Positions 23,972 through 30,555 of a DNA stretch of 39,825 bases are shown here, piece after piece; positions within the stretch are counted from its first letter, which is position 1, and every line of letters starts with the position of its first letter. The notes beneath the pieces were generated by a model. It ran no database searches and had not been told where the DNA came from. It worked only from the letters and a program-made list of their open reading frames with translations. A program made the position numbers and the translations under genes. The stretch comes from Acidobacteriota bacterium (GTDB lineage: Bacteria; Actinomycetota; AC-67), in contig JACQXY010000027.1 in assembly GCA_016208485.1 (NCBI GenBank), positions 1 to 39,825 of the forward strand. Direction: 5' to 3'.

Positions 23972-26152
23972 ATGATGGACGAAGCGCTCGCTACGACCGG
24001 CGCGACCGAGATGCTGCCGGATCTTCCCGCTCTCCTGGCGCGGTTCGCAGGCGCGCGGTCGGTCGCCCTGGTGGGAGCCTCGAACGATCCGCTCAAATGG
24101 GGGAACCGCATCCTCTGCAACATCACGGAGGGCGGCTTCGCCGGCCGCATCTACCCGGTGAACCCCCGGGAGAGCCGGATCGCCGGCCTCGAGGCCTACC
24201 CGTCGGTCGGTGCGCTGCCCGAGATCCCGGACGTGGTCCTCGTCTGCGTTCCGGCCGCCGCCGCTTCGCGGGCGCTGGAGGAGACCGCGCGCGCGGGAGT
24301 GAAGGCCGTGGTCGTCATCACCTCCGGTTTCGCGGAGACGGGAAACGAGGAGGCCGAGCGCGAGCTTGCGGAGATCGCGCGGCGCCGCCGGCTCGCGATG
24401 GTCGGGCCCAACTCGATGGGGTACTTCTCCGCGCGGGTGTCGTTGCACGCGATCATGGCCGGCTCACGTCCCGCGCGCGGCGGGATCTCCTTCGTGTCCC
24501 AGAGCGGGAACGTCGGGAGCCAGGCGATGGGTCGGTGCCACCTGCACGGCGCCGGCTTCTCGCTCCTGTTCTCGATCGGCAACGCGGCCGCGCTCGACTG
24601 GGCGGACTACCTCGACTTCCTCGCCCTCGACGAGGGCACGCGCGTGATCGCGCTCTATCTCGAGGGAGTCCGCGACGGGCGCCGGTTCCTCGATCGGGCG
24701 CGAGCGGCGGCAACACGGAAGCCCGTGCTCGTCACCAAGGGCGGCCGGTCCGGTGCCGGGGCTCACGCGGCGCGCTCCCACTCGGCGGCTCTCGCCACGC
24801 CGGACGGCCTGTTCCGCGGCCTCGTCCGGCAGGCGGGGGCGCTCCTCACCGCGAGCGTCGAGGAGATGATGGACGCGGCGGTTGCCCTCGACGTCGCGCC
24901 GCTCCCCCGGGGGCCGCGCGTTGGGATCATCACCTGGGGCGGCGGATGGGGCGTGCTCGCGACCGACGCCTGCGTCGCCGCCGGCCTCGAGGTCCCGGCG
25001 CTGTCGGAACCCACGCGCGCGGCGCTGGACGAGTTGCTCCCTCCCTACTGGAGCGGAGACAACCCCGTGGATCTGGCCGGCGGGCTCGATCACGCCGCGC
25101 ACCTCGAGGCCTTGGAGATCCTCGCGCGCGACCCGGGTCTCGATTCGCTGCTCGTGCTGGGGACGCTGAGCGCTCCGGACCCGTACCTAGGAGACCGCGT
25201 GGACCTGGGTCTTGCCGCGGCGCGCATCTGGGGGATCGAGACCGCCGAGCGCATGGTCTCCCTCGTCGGCGAGACGGGGAAGCCGATGGTCGGGGTCTCG
25301 ATGGGAGGGGTGGCCCCACCTCCGGAGACCGTCGGGAAGCTCCCCGTCTATCACACGCCCGATCGCGCGGTCGCCTGCCTCGCGCGCATGGTCGAGTACG
25401 CGCGCATCCTCGGTCGCAAGACCCCGGCGCCCCCGGAGAACGTCGCGCGCGATCCGCGCGCCGCCGCGCTCCTGGACGCGGTCCCCGCCGGAGCCACCCT
25501 CACCGAGGGCGAGTCGCTCGACCTGCTCGCGGCATGCGGGATCGAGACGGTGCCGCGCGCGCAGGCGCGGACCGAGACCGAGGCGACCGAGGTCGCGCGC
25601 CGCCTCGGCTTCCCCGTTGCGCTCAAGGCGGGCGGCATCGCGCACAAGACCGAGCGCGGACTCGTCGCCACGGGGCTCCGGAACGATGTGGAGGTCGCCG
25701 AGGCCTGGCGGGCCATCCGCGCGCGGCTCGATGCGGGTGAGACCGCGCATGGCATGCTCGTGCAGCGCATGCTCGCCTCGAGCCGCGAGTTCGCGATGGG
25801 AGTCGTGCGAGACCCGGTCTTCGGCCCGTGCGTGATGTTCGGACTTGGAGGCATCCACGCGGAGGCCCTCGGGGACGTCTCGTTCCGCGGAGCCGATCTG
25901 TCGGAGGCCGACGCCGAGGAGATGATGGATGAGGTTCGCGCCGGCGTCCTGCTCGCCGCGCTCCGGGGAGAGCCGGCCGTGGACCGGAGGGCGCTCGCGC
26001 GCATGCTCGTGCGTCTCGGCCGGATCGCGCTGGACTTTCCCCGGGTCGCCGAGATCGACGTGAATCCCGTCCTCGTTCCCGGCGGCGAGCCGGTGGCGGC
26101 CGACGCGCTCGTGATCCTCGCTCCCGGGATCGGCGGAGGGAGCGGGGCGTGA
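23972..26152 (+). CDS. ADP-forming acyl-CoA synthetase (acetate-CoA ligase, fused alpha-beta)
   Basis: This 726-residue fused enzyme interconverts acyl-CoA + ADP + Pi and acid + ATP + CoA. The N-terminal CoA-binding domain opens with RSVALVGASNDPLKWGN. The succinyl-CoA-synthetase-like domains contain VSQSGNVGSQAM and the phosphorylated His at H270 in ARSHSAALA. The C-terminal ATP-grasp domain (from about residue 505) has FPVALKAGGIAHKTERGLV, MLVQRMLASSREFAMGVVRD, FGLGGIHAE and the metal-site phrase EIDVNPVLV. The ribosome site is TGGAGGAG; the start is ATG 23972 or the next ATG. It overlaps the methyltransferase gene by 4 nt. It could conserve energy at the end of acyl-CoA catabolism or activate organic acids. 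Confidence 0.94.
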   Translation: MMDEALATTGATEMLPDLPALLARFAGARSVALVGASNDPLKWGNRILCNITEGGFAGRIYPVNPRESRIAGLEAYPSVGALPEIPDVVLVCVPAAAASRALEETARAGVKAVVVITSGFAETGNEEAERELAEIARRRRLAMVGPNSMGYFSARVSLHAIMAGSRPARGGISFVSQSGNVGSQAMGRCHLHGAGFSLLFSIGNAAALDWADYLDFLALDEGTRVIALYLEGVRDGRRFLDRARAAATRKPVLVTKGGRSGAGAHAARSHSAALATPDGLFRGLVRQAGALLTASVEEMMDAAVALDVAPLPRGPRVGIITWGGGWGVLATDACVAAGLEVPALSEPTRAALDELLPPYWSGDNPVDLAGGLDHAAHLEALEILARDPGLDSLLVLGTLSAPDPYLGDRVDLGLAAARIWGIETAERMVSLVGETGKPMVGVSMGGVAPPPETVGKLPVYHTPDRAVACLARMVEYARILGRKTPAPPENVARDPRAAALLDAVPAGATLTEGESLDLLAACGIETVPRAQARTETEATEVARRLGFPVALKAGGIAHKTERGLVATGLRNDVEVAEAWRAIRARLDAGETAHGMLVQRMLASSREFAMGVVRDPVFGPCVMFGLGGIHAEALGDVSFRGADLSEADAEEMMDEVRAGVLLAALRGEPAVDRRALARMLVRLGRIALDFPRVAEIDVNPVLVPGGEPVAADALVILAPGIGGGSGA

Positions 26153-26745
26153 ACCCCGTCCCGCCCGAGGTCCAAGCGGTGATGAGCCGCTTGGAGGAGC
26201 AAGACCGAGCGGACCGCATCGACGGCACGCCGCGCGCGCGCCGCCTCCGCGCCGTTCGCCCCGAGGTCGGCGGGCTGCTGCTCACGCTTGCGCTTGCCGC
26301 CCGCGCGCGAACGATCGTCGAGATCGGAACCTCCGGCGGGTACTCGACCCTCTGGCTCGCGCTCGCCGCGCGCGCGAACGGCGGGCGCGTCACCACGTTC
26401 GAGATCGACCCGGCGAAGGCCGAGATCGCCGGCAGGGCCATCGTCGAGGCCGGTCTTGCCGGTTGCGTCGACGCCCGCCTCGAGGACGCGCACGCCGGCT
26501 TGCGCGGTTTCCGGGCGAGCGCGGACCTCGTTTTCCTCGATGCCGAGAAGGAAGACTATGAGGGCTTTCTCGCCGGGATCGTCGAGGCGCTCCGTCCGGG
26601 GGGACTGATGGTGGCGGACAACCTCACCTCGCACGCGGCCGACTTGGAAGGGTTCCGGCGCGCGGTCCTGGAGCACCCCCGCCTCGCGGGACTCGTGGTG
26701 CCCATAGGCAGAGGCGAGCTGCTCGCGGTCAAGAACGCCGAGTAG
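26149..26745 (+). CDS. SAM-dependent O-methyltransferase (COMT-like, family 3)
   Basis: This 198-residue protein starts at a GTG overlapping the preceding stop (GTGA). The AdoMet-binding motif is TIVEIGTSGGYSTLWLA, the acidic residue that holds the ribose hydroxyls lies in TFEIDPAKAEIA, and the catalytic/metal region is LVFLDAEKEDYEGF with RPGGLMVADNLTSHA. This is the cation-dependent catechol/caffeoyl-CoA O-methyltransferase type. Its substrate is unknown. Coupling with the acyl-CoA synthetase could mean action on a small hydroxylated or aromatic compound, but such pairs are not diagnostic. It is the last gene before an intergenic region with repeats. Confidence 0.9.
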   Translation: MNPVPPEVQAVMSRLEEQDRADRIDGTPRARRLRAVRPEVGGLLLTLALAARARTIVEIGTSGGYSTLWLALAARANGGRVTTFEIDPAKAEIAGRAIVEAGLAGCVDARLEDAHAGLRGFRASADLVFLDAEKEDYEGFLAGIVEALRPGGLMVADNLTSHAADLEGFRRAVLEHPRLAGLVVPIGRGELLAVKNAE

Positions 26746-26761
26746 CGCGCGGCACGGCCGT

Positions 26762-26809
26762 CAGCACCCTGTGAAGGTCGGGACCAGGTTCGAATCCCGT
26801 CGGGTCCAC
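26762..26809 (+). pseudogene. tRNA 3'-end fragment (decayed tRNA or attachment-site remnant)
   Basis: GGTTCGAATCC at 26787-26797 followed by CGTCGGGTCCAC reads as a T-loop and 3' acceptor strand. No matching 5' acceptor arm (GGACCCG) lies upstream, and the T stem is not fully paired. The upstream CAGCACCCTGTGAAGG recalls the anticodon region of tRNA-His, with GTG as anticodon. It is best read as a remnant, for example half of an integration site. The parent intact tRNA is not in this window. Confidence 0.55.
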
Positions 26810-26839
26810 TTGACCGGCCGGCATCCGAACCGGCTCATC

Positions 26840-26891
26840 GGTTCTCGTACGGAATGACGCTCGCCGGCGATAGCCACTCCGTACGAGAACC
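26840..26891. repeat. perfect 14-bp inverted repeat with nested palindrome, in a gene-free stretch
   Basis: Arms GGTTCTCGTACGGA (26840-26853) and TCCGTACGAGAACC (26878-26891) flank 24 nt. In the middle of these lies the palindrome TCGCCGGCGA. The whole could form a cruciform or a long RNA hairpin. There is no U-tract. It lies 30 bp downstream of the tRNA fragment, in a stretch less GC-rich than its neighbours. From 26746 to 27059 I see no credible gene. Confidence 0.85.
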
Positions 26892-27059
26892 AAACTACGA
26901 TCTTGAGTTGACCATCGATCAGGACGCGGTTCGCGCACCGGTCTTTCAAGACCACAACGACAGTAGGTCCCGGCTCCCATTCGGCTGGCCGGGTCGCCGG
27001 CCTTGGCCCCTATCTGTCCGCGGATGCTCGACAGGGCGAGGATCCGGAGGGGGGAGGCG

Positions 27060-27417
27060 ATGAAGTTCGTCTTCTGGGTCACCCGCGGGGCGAGCGATCC
27101 GACCGCGGCCTCGATGCCGCTGCACCTTGCCGCGAACGGCTCGCTGGAGGTCGGCCACGATGTGGCCGTCGGGCGGAGACGCGACCGCGATCGTGGTGGA
27201 AAGCACGGCGGAGCGCATCGAAGGCGCCGGCCTACCGCCGATGCGCGAGCTGCTCGCGAAGCTGAAGGCCCATCAGGCCCCGGTCTGCGTCTGAAAGGGA
27301 TGCGTGGTCGCCCGTGGGGCGACGGAGGAGGGGCTCGCGGCGTTGAACGGCGTGTGGGTCACCCCGCCCGAGGCGGCGCGGATCTGCGCCGAGGCAGACA
27401 AGGTCCTCACGTTCTGA
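27060..27417 (+). CDS. DsrE-family protein with in-frame UGA at the conserved Cys (candidate selenoprotein) and a frame break
   Basis: ATG 27060 (GGAGGGGGGAGG upstream) starts MKFVFWVTRGASDPT and continues through SMPLHLAANGSLEVGHDVAV, the typical opening of small DsrE/sulfur-relay-type proteins. After 27170 the family sequence resumes one frame over (GDATAIVVEST, GAGLPPMRELLAKLKAHQAPVCV). Then UGA at 27292-27294 is followed by KGCVVARGATEEGLAALNGV and ends ICAEADKVLTF at 27417. In relatives the phrase is V-x-V-C-x-x-C-x-x-A-R-G, so the UGA stands exactly at the first conserved Cys, giving U-x-x-C. The frame change near 27171-27174 looks like a small deletion and may be a sequencing error or true decay. 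So it is either a selenoprotein gene with a sequence error or a decayed gene. Confidence 0.6.
27307..27323 (+). promoter_or_regulatory. candidate bacterial SECIS hairpin downstream of the DsrE UGA
   Basis: GTCGCCC and GGGCGAC pair perfectly around a GTG loop. The loop begins 20 nt after the UGA and its first base is G. This meets the known bacterial SECIS rules as I recall them (loop 16-37 nt from UGA, G among the first two loop bases, short GC stem). The hairpin is inside the coding region, as in bacteria. Chance GC hairpins are common in this genome, so the support is moderate. Confidence 0.5.
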
Positions 27418-27448
27418 ACGGAACCCCCGCCGCGGGTATGGTTGCGGC

Positions 27449-27757
27449 ATGAGGCGGTCCGGGTCTTGGTCGCGCTTCCTTGCCGTTGCGCGCTTCACCG
27501 TGCGCAGCGGCAAGCGGGTCGTGGTGACCGTCGCCGGCTTCGCGATCCTTGCCGCCGGCGCGGTCATGCTCGTCACGCCGGGTCCGGGGATCCTCGTGGT
27601 CTTGGCCGGGCTCGCGCTCCTTGCGACCGAGTACGCATGGGCGCGCCGCGCGCTGGGCGAGGCGAAGCGGCGCGCGACCGACATCGGGCGCACCGTGCGC
27701 CGGCGTCGCAAGGCGCCGGCGGCGACAAGATCTCACCCGCGGGGGCGTCGAAGGTGA
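27449..27757 (+). CDS. PGPGW-family small membrane protein
   Basis: This 102-residue protein has two hydrophobic segments (VVVTVAGFAILAAGAVMLV and GILVVLAGLALLATEYAWA) joined by TPGPG, the hallmark of the actinobacterial PGPGW transmembrane family of unknown function. Basic segments lie on either side, including an Arg/Lys-rich C-terminus. A -10-like TATGGT at 27437-27442 ends 6 bp before the ATG and no ribosome site is seen, so the mRNA may be leaderless. The stop overlaps the GTG start of the glycosyltransferase (GTGA). Confidence 0.85.
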   Translation: MRRSGSWSRFLAVARFTVRSGKRVVVTVAGFAILAAGAVMLVTPGPGILVVLAGLALLATEYAWARRALGEAKRRATDIGRTVRRRRKAPAATRSHPRGRRR

Positions 27758-29040
27758 GGATCGTCTGCGCCTCGATCCCCGGCCCTGGGCACGCCTACCC
27801 GATGCTCGCGGTCGCCCGCGCGCTCGCAGAGCGCGGCCACGAGGTGACGCTCGCCTCGGGCGAGGAGCACGAGCGCGACGCCGCGCGCGCCGGAGCCTCA
27901 TTCGCGCGACTTCCCAGCACGCAGGGGAGCCCGATTCACGCGCTCCGGCTGTACGAGGACGCCGCCGCCTCCGCCGAGGCGTTCCTCGCCGACCTCGCCG
28001 CGCTCGCTCCCGACGCCGTCGTGCATGATCTCATCACGCTCGGCCCGGCCCTCGCCGCCGAGGTGCTCGCCGCCCCGTGCGCCACGCTCGTGGTCCACGG
28101 GCTTCACACGCCGTCGCGCGACCTGCCGCCCTTCGGCTGGGGCCATCCCCCCGGGCGCTCGCCCTTCGGGCGCTGGCGGGACGGCTGGATGCGCCGCGGC
28201 AAGCTCCGCGACATGACCCGAGCGCGCGACGACCTGAACGCGGCCCGCGCGCGGCTCGGCCTCGTGCCGACCGAGCGCCTGGACGCCCAGCTCTCGCCGG
28301 ATCTCGTCCTGGTGGCAACTCTGCCGTCGCTCGAGCTGCCGCGCTCCGATTGGCCGGAGGCGGCCCACGTCGTCGGGCCCTGCCTGTGGGAGGCGGAAGG
28401 CGATCCGATCGCGCTTCCTGCAGGCGGCGCGCCGCTCGCGCTCGTCGCGGCGAGCACCGCCCACGACGAGGGCGCCCTGCTGCGCGCCGCCCTCGCGGCC
28501 GTGGGAGCGCTCGGGCTTCGCGCCGTCGTCACGGCCGGGAAGGGGGCGGTCCCAGCGGCGCTCCCTCCGGGCGTGGTTGCGGCCCCGTTCGCGCCTCACC
28601 GCCCGATCCTCTCCGCCGCCGCGGTCGTCGTGTGCAACGGCGGTCACGGGATCGTCGCCCGCTCGCTCTCCGCGGGGGTTCCCGTCCTCGTCGTGCCGGG
28701 CCCCGGAGACCAGCGCGAGAACGGCTACCGGGTTGAGCGCGCGGGAGCCGGCCTCGCGCTGCGCCGCCCCGAGCCGCGCGCCATCGCGCGCGCGCTGTGC
28801 CGCATGATCGAGGAGCCGTCGTTCCGCGCGCGCGCCGCCGACATGCGAGCCGAGGCCGCGCGAATGGACGGTCCCGCGCGCGCCGCCGAGCTGGTCGAGT
28901 CGCTCGCGTCGCGCCGCCGAGAGAAGACGGGGGGCGGGCAAGTGCCCGCCCCCCTCCCGAACGGAGGTTCGCTCAGTACTGCACGTCCAATCCCTCGAGC
29001 GCCGGGACCATCGAGGCGAAGGCGCCCTGGAGCTGCATGA
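27754..29040 (+). CDS. MGT-type glycosyltransferase (GT1-like)
   Basis: This protein is 428 residues from a GTG overlapping the upstream stop. The N-domain begins RIVCASIPGPGHAYPMLAVARALAERGHEV, the usual acceptor-binding opening of macrolide/UGT-type glycosyltransferases. The C-domain has the nucleotide-sugar motif CNGGHGIVARSLSAGVPVLVVPGPGDQRENG. Such enzymes glycosylate lipids, sterols or secondary metabolites. The natural C-terminus probably lies near residue 394 (LVESLASRRR). The frame then runs on through a strong hairpin and overlaps the convergent SCP2 gene by 68 nt, giving a low-complexity Pro/Arg tail. The sugar and acceptor are unknown; the neighbouring SCP2 protein hints at a lipid acceptor, only weakly. 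Confidence 0.88.
   Translation: MRIVCASIPGPGHAYPMLAVARALAERGHEVTLASGEEHERDAARAGASFARLPSTQGSPIHALRLYEDAAASAEAFLADLAALAPDAVVHDLITLGPALAAEVLAAPCATLVVHGLHTPSRDLPPFGWGHPPGRSPFGRWRDGWMRRGKLRDMTRARDDLNAARARLGLVPTERLDAQLSPDLVLVATLPSLELPRSDWPEAAHVVGPCLWEAEGDPIALPAGGAPLALVAASTAHDEGALLRAALAAVGALGLRAVVTAGKGAVPAALPPGVVAAPFAPHRPILSAAAVVVCNGGHGIVARSLSAGVPVLVVPGPGDQRENGYRVERAGAGLALRRPEPRAIARALCRMIEEPSFRARAADMRAEAARMDGPARAAELVESLASRRREKTGGGQVPAPLPNGGSLSTARPIPRAPGPSRRRRPGAA
28929..28954. terminator. strong GC hairpin between convergent genes
   Basis: GGGGGGCGGGC (28929-28939) pairs perfectly with GCCCGCCCCCC (28944-28954) around AAGT. It lies 18 bp beyond the SCP2 stop on that gene's downstream side and inside the tail of the glycosyltransferase frame. 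It fits a bidirectional terminator, although no U-tract follows. Confidence 0.6.
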
Positions 29041-29359
29041 TCTTCATCAGGTTGCCCTGGATCTTGAGCTTGCCCTGCATGAACGCCGCCTGGCCGGCCA
29101 GCTCGCCCTTCGCCATCGCCACCGCGGTCTCGTAGCTCTGGACGAGGGTGGCCTCGGCGCCGTCGAGGCTGCCGCCGCCAACCCCAACCTTGCCGCCGTC
29201 GATCGAGACCCAGTAGCGGATGTCCCCGTCGGGCCCTCCCGTGATCTCCTGCTGGAGCTTCGCGGACTGCCCCTTCACGGCGCTCTGGAACCCGTCGTGA
29301 GCGTTGAGGCGGTCCTGGACCTGTGAGAGGTACTCGTCGGACAGGAACTTGACGGCCAT
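28973..29359 (-). CDS. SCP2 sterol-carrier-like protein
   Basis: This 128-residue protein of the SCP2 lipid-transfer family has VQDRLNAHDGFQSAVKG, IRYWVSIDGGKVGVGGG as the beta-sheet core and ATLVQSYETAVAMAKGELAGQAAFMQGKLKIQGNLMKIMQLQ as the typical C-terminal helices. In that last phrase M-x-G-K-L-K-x-x-G is the family mark. A ribosome site AAAGGGGG precedes the ATG. Actinobacteria encode many SCP2 proteins next to fatty-acyl or sterol metabolism genes. Binding of acyl-CoA or another lipid in the cytoplasm is likely. Confidence 0.9.
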   Translation of the reverse strand: MAVKFLSDEYLSQVQDRLNAHDGFQSAVKGQSAKLQQEITGGPDGDIRYWVSIDGGKVGVGGGSLDGAEATLVQSYETAVAMAKGELAGQAAFMQGKLKIQGNLMKIMQLQGAFASMVPALEGLDVQY

Positions 29360-29776
29360 CGGGCCCCCTTTCGCGGGTGGTCGTGCGAACCGGCGAGCGT
29401 CAGGCTAGCGGGGTCCCGAAGGAGTTGGCAAAGGTCCAGGTCAATCGGGGAGTCCTCTGGGCGCGCGCGGTGCGCGGGCGGCCGCCCGGGGGTCTGCGCC
29501 TGCGAGACTTGGCCGGCTTGTCCGGTTGAGCGCATGCGCGGCGCTCGAATCAACCGGGATCGGTCTCAGCGGCGACCCTGCGTCGCGATACTTCCAGCCA
29601 CCCCAGATGCATTCGTTCCGTCTCGTCGATCACGCGGTCCCAGGTCTTGACAGCGTCGCCGGGTTGAGCTGATGAAGCTGGCCCGCGCGGGGAGCCCCAA
29701 GGGCCTCCCGGCGGTGCGACACCCGGGCGCGGTGCCGTGGCCGGAAGCTGGACGTGGGTCTTGCCGCCGCCGCCCC
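29360..29776. other. gene-free stretch
   Basis: I see no supported gene in these 417 bases. Short open frames exist on both strands but lack ribosome sites and family features. The right end carries the promoter of the toxin-antitoxin pair. Confidence 0.6.
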
Positions 29777-29805
29777 TTGAAGTGAGAGCATTACCGTGGT
29801 ACTAT
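29777..29805 (+). promoter_or_regulatory. promoter of the toxin-antitoxin pair, leaderless
   Basis: TTGAAG (29777-29782), a 17-bp spacer and TACTAT (29800-29805) form a near-ideal promoter. The antitoxin ATG is at 29812, 6 bp after the -10 box, so transcription should start at or next to the ATG. TACC/GGTA half-sites (29792-29801) overlap the -10 box and could be the antitoxin's own operator. Confidence 0.7.
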
Positions 29806-29811
29806 CCTCGT

Positions 29812-30075
29812 ATGGGGCTGGCACATTCGCGGGTTACGGCGCAGGGCCAGATCTCCGTCCCGGCCGCGGTCCGAAGGAAACTGGGGATCGGGCCGGGGGC
29901 TGTTCTGGAGTGGGAAGACCGAGGCAACCAGGTGCTCGTGCGCCGGGCCGGGCGTTTCACCTCCGAGGACGTTCACGGCGCTCTCTTCCACGGCCGTCCC
30001 CCCCAGCCGAGGACCGTTGAGGAGATGAAGGAAGGGGTCCGGCGTCACATCAAGGCACGGCATGCACGCGGTTGA
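29812..30075 (+). CDS. AbrB/SpoVT-type (VapB-like) antitoxin
   Basis: This 87-residue protein has an N-terminal swapped-hairpin AbrB domain: HSRVTAQGQISVPAAVRRKLGIGPGAVLEWED (about residues 4-36). A C-terminal tail, RTVEEMKEGVRRHIKARHARG, would wrap the toxin. There is no ribosome site; a -10 box lies 6 bp upstream of the ATG, so translation is probably leaderless. The gene overlaps the PIN-domain toxin by 14 nt. Like its relatives it should neutralise the toxin and repress the shared promoter through the AbrB domain. Confidence 0.9.
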   Translation: MGLAHSRVTAQGQISVPAAVRRKLGIGPGAVLEWEDRGNQVLVRRAGRFTSEDVHGALFHGRPPQPRTVEEMKEGVRRHIKARHARG

Positions 30076-30442
30076 CACGAATGTTCTCGTGCGGCTGCTC
30101 GTGCGGGACGACCCCGGGCATGTTACGGCCGGGGAGAGGTTCGTGGCGAAGGCAGCCTGGGTTTCCCACTTGGTCCTGACGGAAGCGACCTGGGTGCTGG
30201 ACAGCGTCTACGGCCTTGGCCCCAAGGAGATCGCCGTCGCCGTGGACATGCTCCTCAGTCACAAGGACCTGGCGATCCATGATGCCAACGTTGTGACGGC
30301 AGCCCTGGGGCGGTTTCGGAAGCGGCCACGCATCGGCTTCTCCGATTGCCTCGTGCTGGAAACCGCCCGGAACGCCGGACACCTGCCGCTCGGGACCTTC
30401 CATCGCGAGCTTGGGAAGCTGGAGGGGGCGCAGAAGCTGTGA
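30062..30442 (+). CDS. vapC: VapC-type PIN-domain ribonuclease toxin
   Basis: This 126-residue PIN domain has its acidic active-site residues in place: D5 (AVDTNVLVRLL), E41 (VLTEATWVL) and D95 (IGFSDCLVLETAR). Such toxins cut RNA, often tRNA or rRNA at single sites, with Mg2+. The start overlaps the antitoxin gene by 14 nt, the normal order for VapBC. The complete active site suggests a functional toxin. It is followed within 20 bp by the repeats and promoter of the thiolase gene. Confidence 0.93.
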   Translation: MHAVDTNVLVRLLVRDDPGHVTAGERFVAKAAWVSHLVLTEATWVLDSVYGLGPKEIAVAVDMLLSHKDLAIHDANVVTAALGRFRKRPRIGFSDCLVLETARNAGHLPLGTFHRELGKLEGAQKL

Positions 30443-30482
30443 CGCCGCGCGCCGGCCGCGTTGACCGCCGCGCGCCGGCCGC
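30443..30482. repeat. 17-bp direct repeat overlapping the thiolase promoter
   Basis: Two exact copies of a 17-bp GC-only sequence lie at 30443-30459 and 30466-30482, with start-to-start distance 23 bp (about two helical turns). The second copy fills most of the spacer between -35 and -10. The spacing and placement suit an operator for a dimeric repressor. Confidence 0.75.
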
Positions 30483-30490
30483 TCTATAGT
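30461..30490 (+). promoter_or_regulatory. thiolase promoter
   Basis: TTGACC (30461-30466), an 18-bp spacer and TATAGT (30485-30490) form a good sigma70-type promoter. The leader of about 60 nt holds a small GCCCC/GGGGC hairpin (30524-30536) and the ribosome site. Confidence 0.65.
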
Positions 30491-30555
30491 GCATTTGTTA
30501 CCCATCGGTAAGTTCAGTTGTCGGCCCCGTCGGGGCTTGCGGGAGGGTGAGGAAG

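Noticed and set aside
26761..26955. Minus-strand 64-residue frame ending WTRRDSNLVPTFTGC
   Set aside because: The end is an antisense reading of the tRNA fragment and the rest reads across the inverted repeat; no ribosome site or family match.
6859..27294. Reassignment of UGA as a sense codon in this organism
   Set aside because: Most genes in the window end in TGA exactly at family-typical C-termini or in GTGA/ATGA overlaps; the two internal UGA codons need separate explanations.
29360..29776. Small coding regions in the gap before the toxin-antitoxin pair
   Set aside because: The open frames are short, Arg-rich and without start signals or recognisable motifs.
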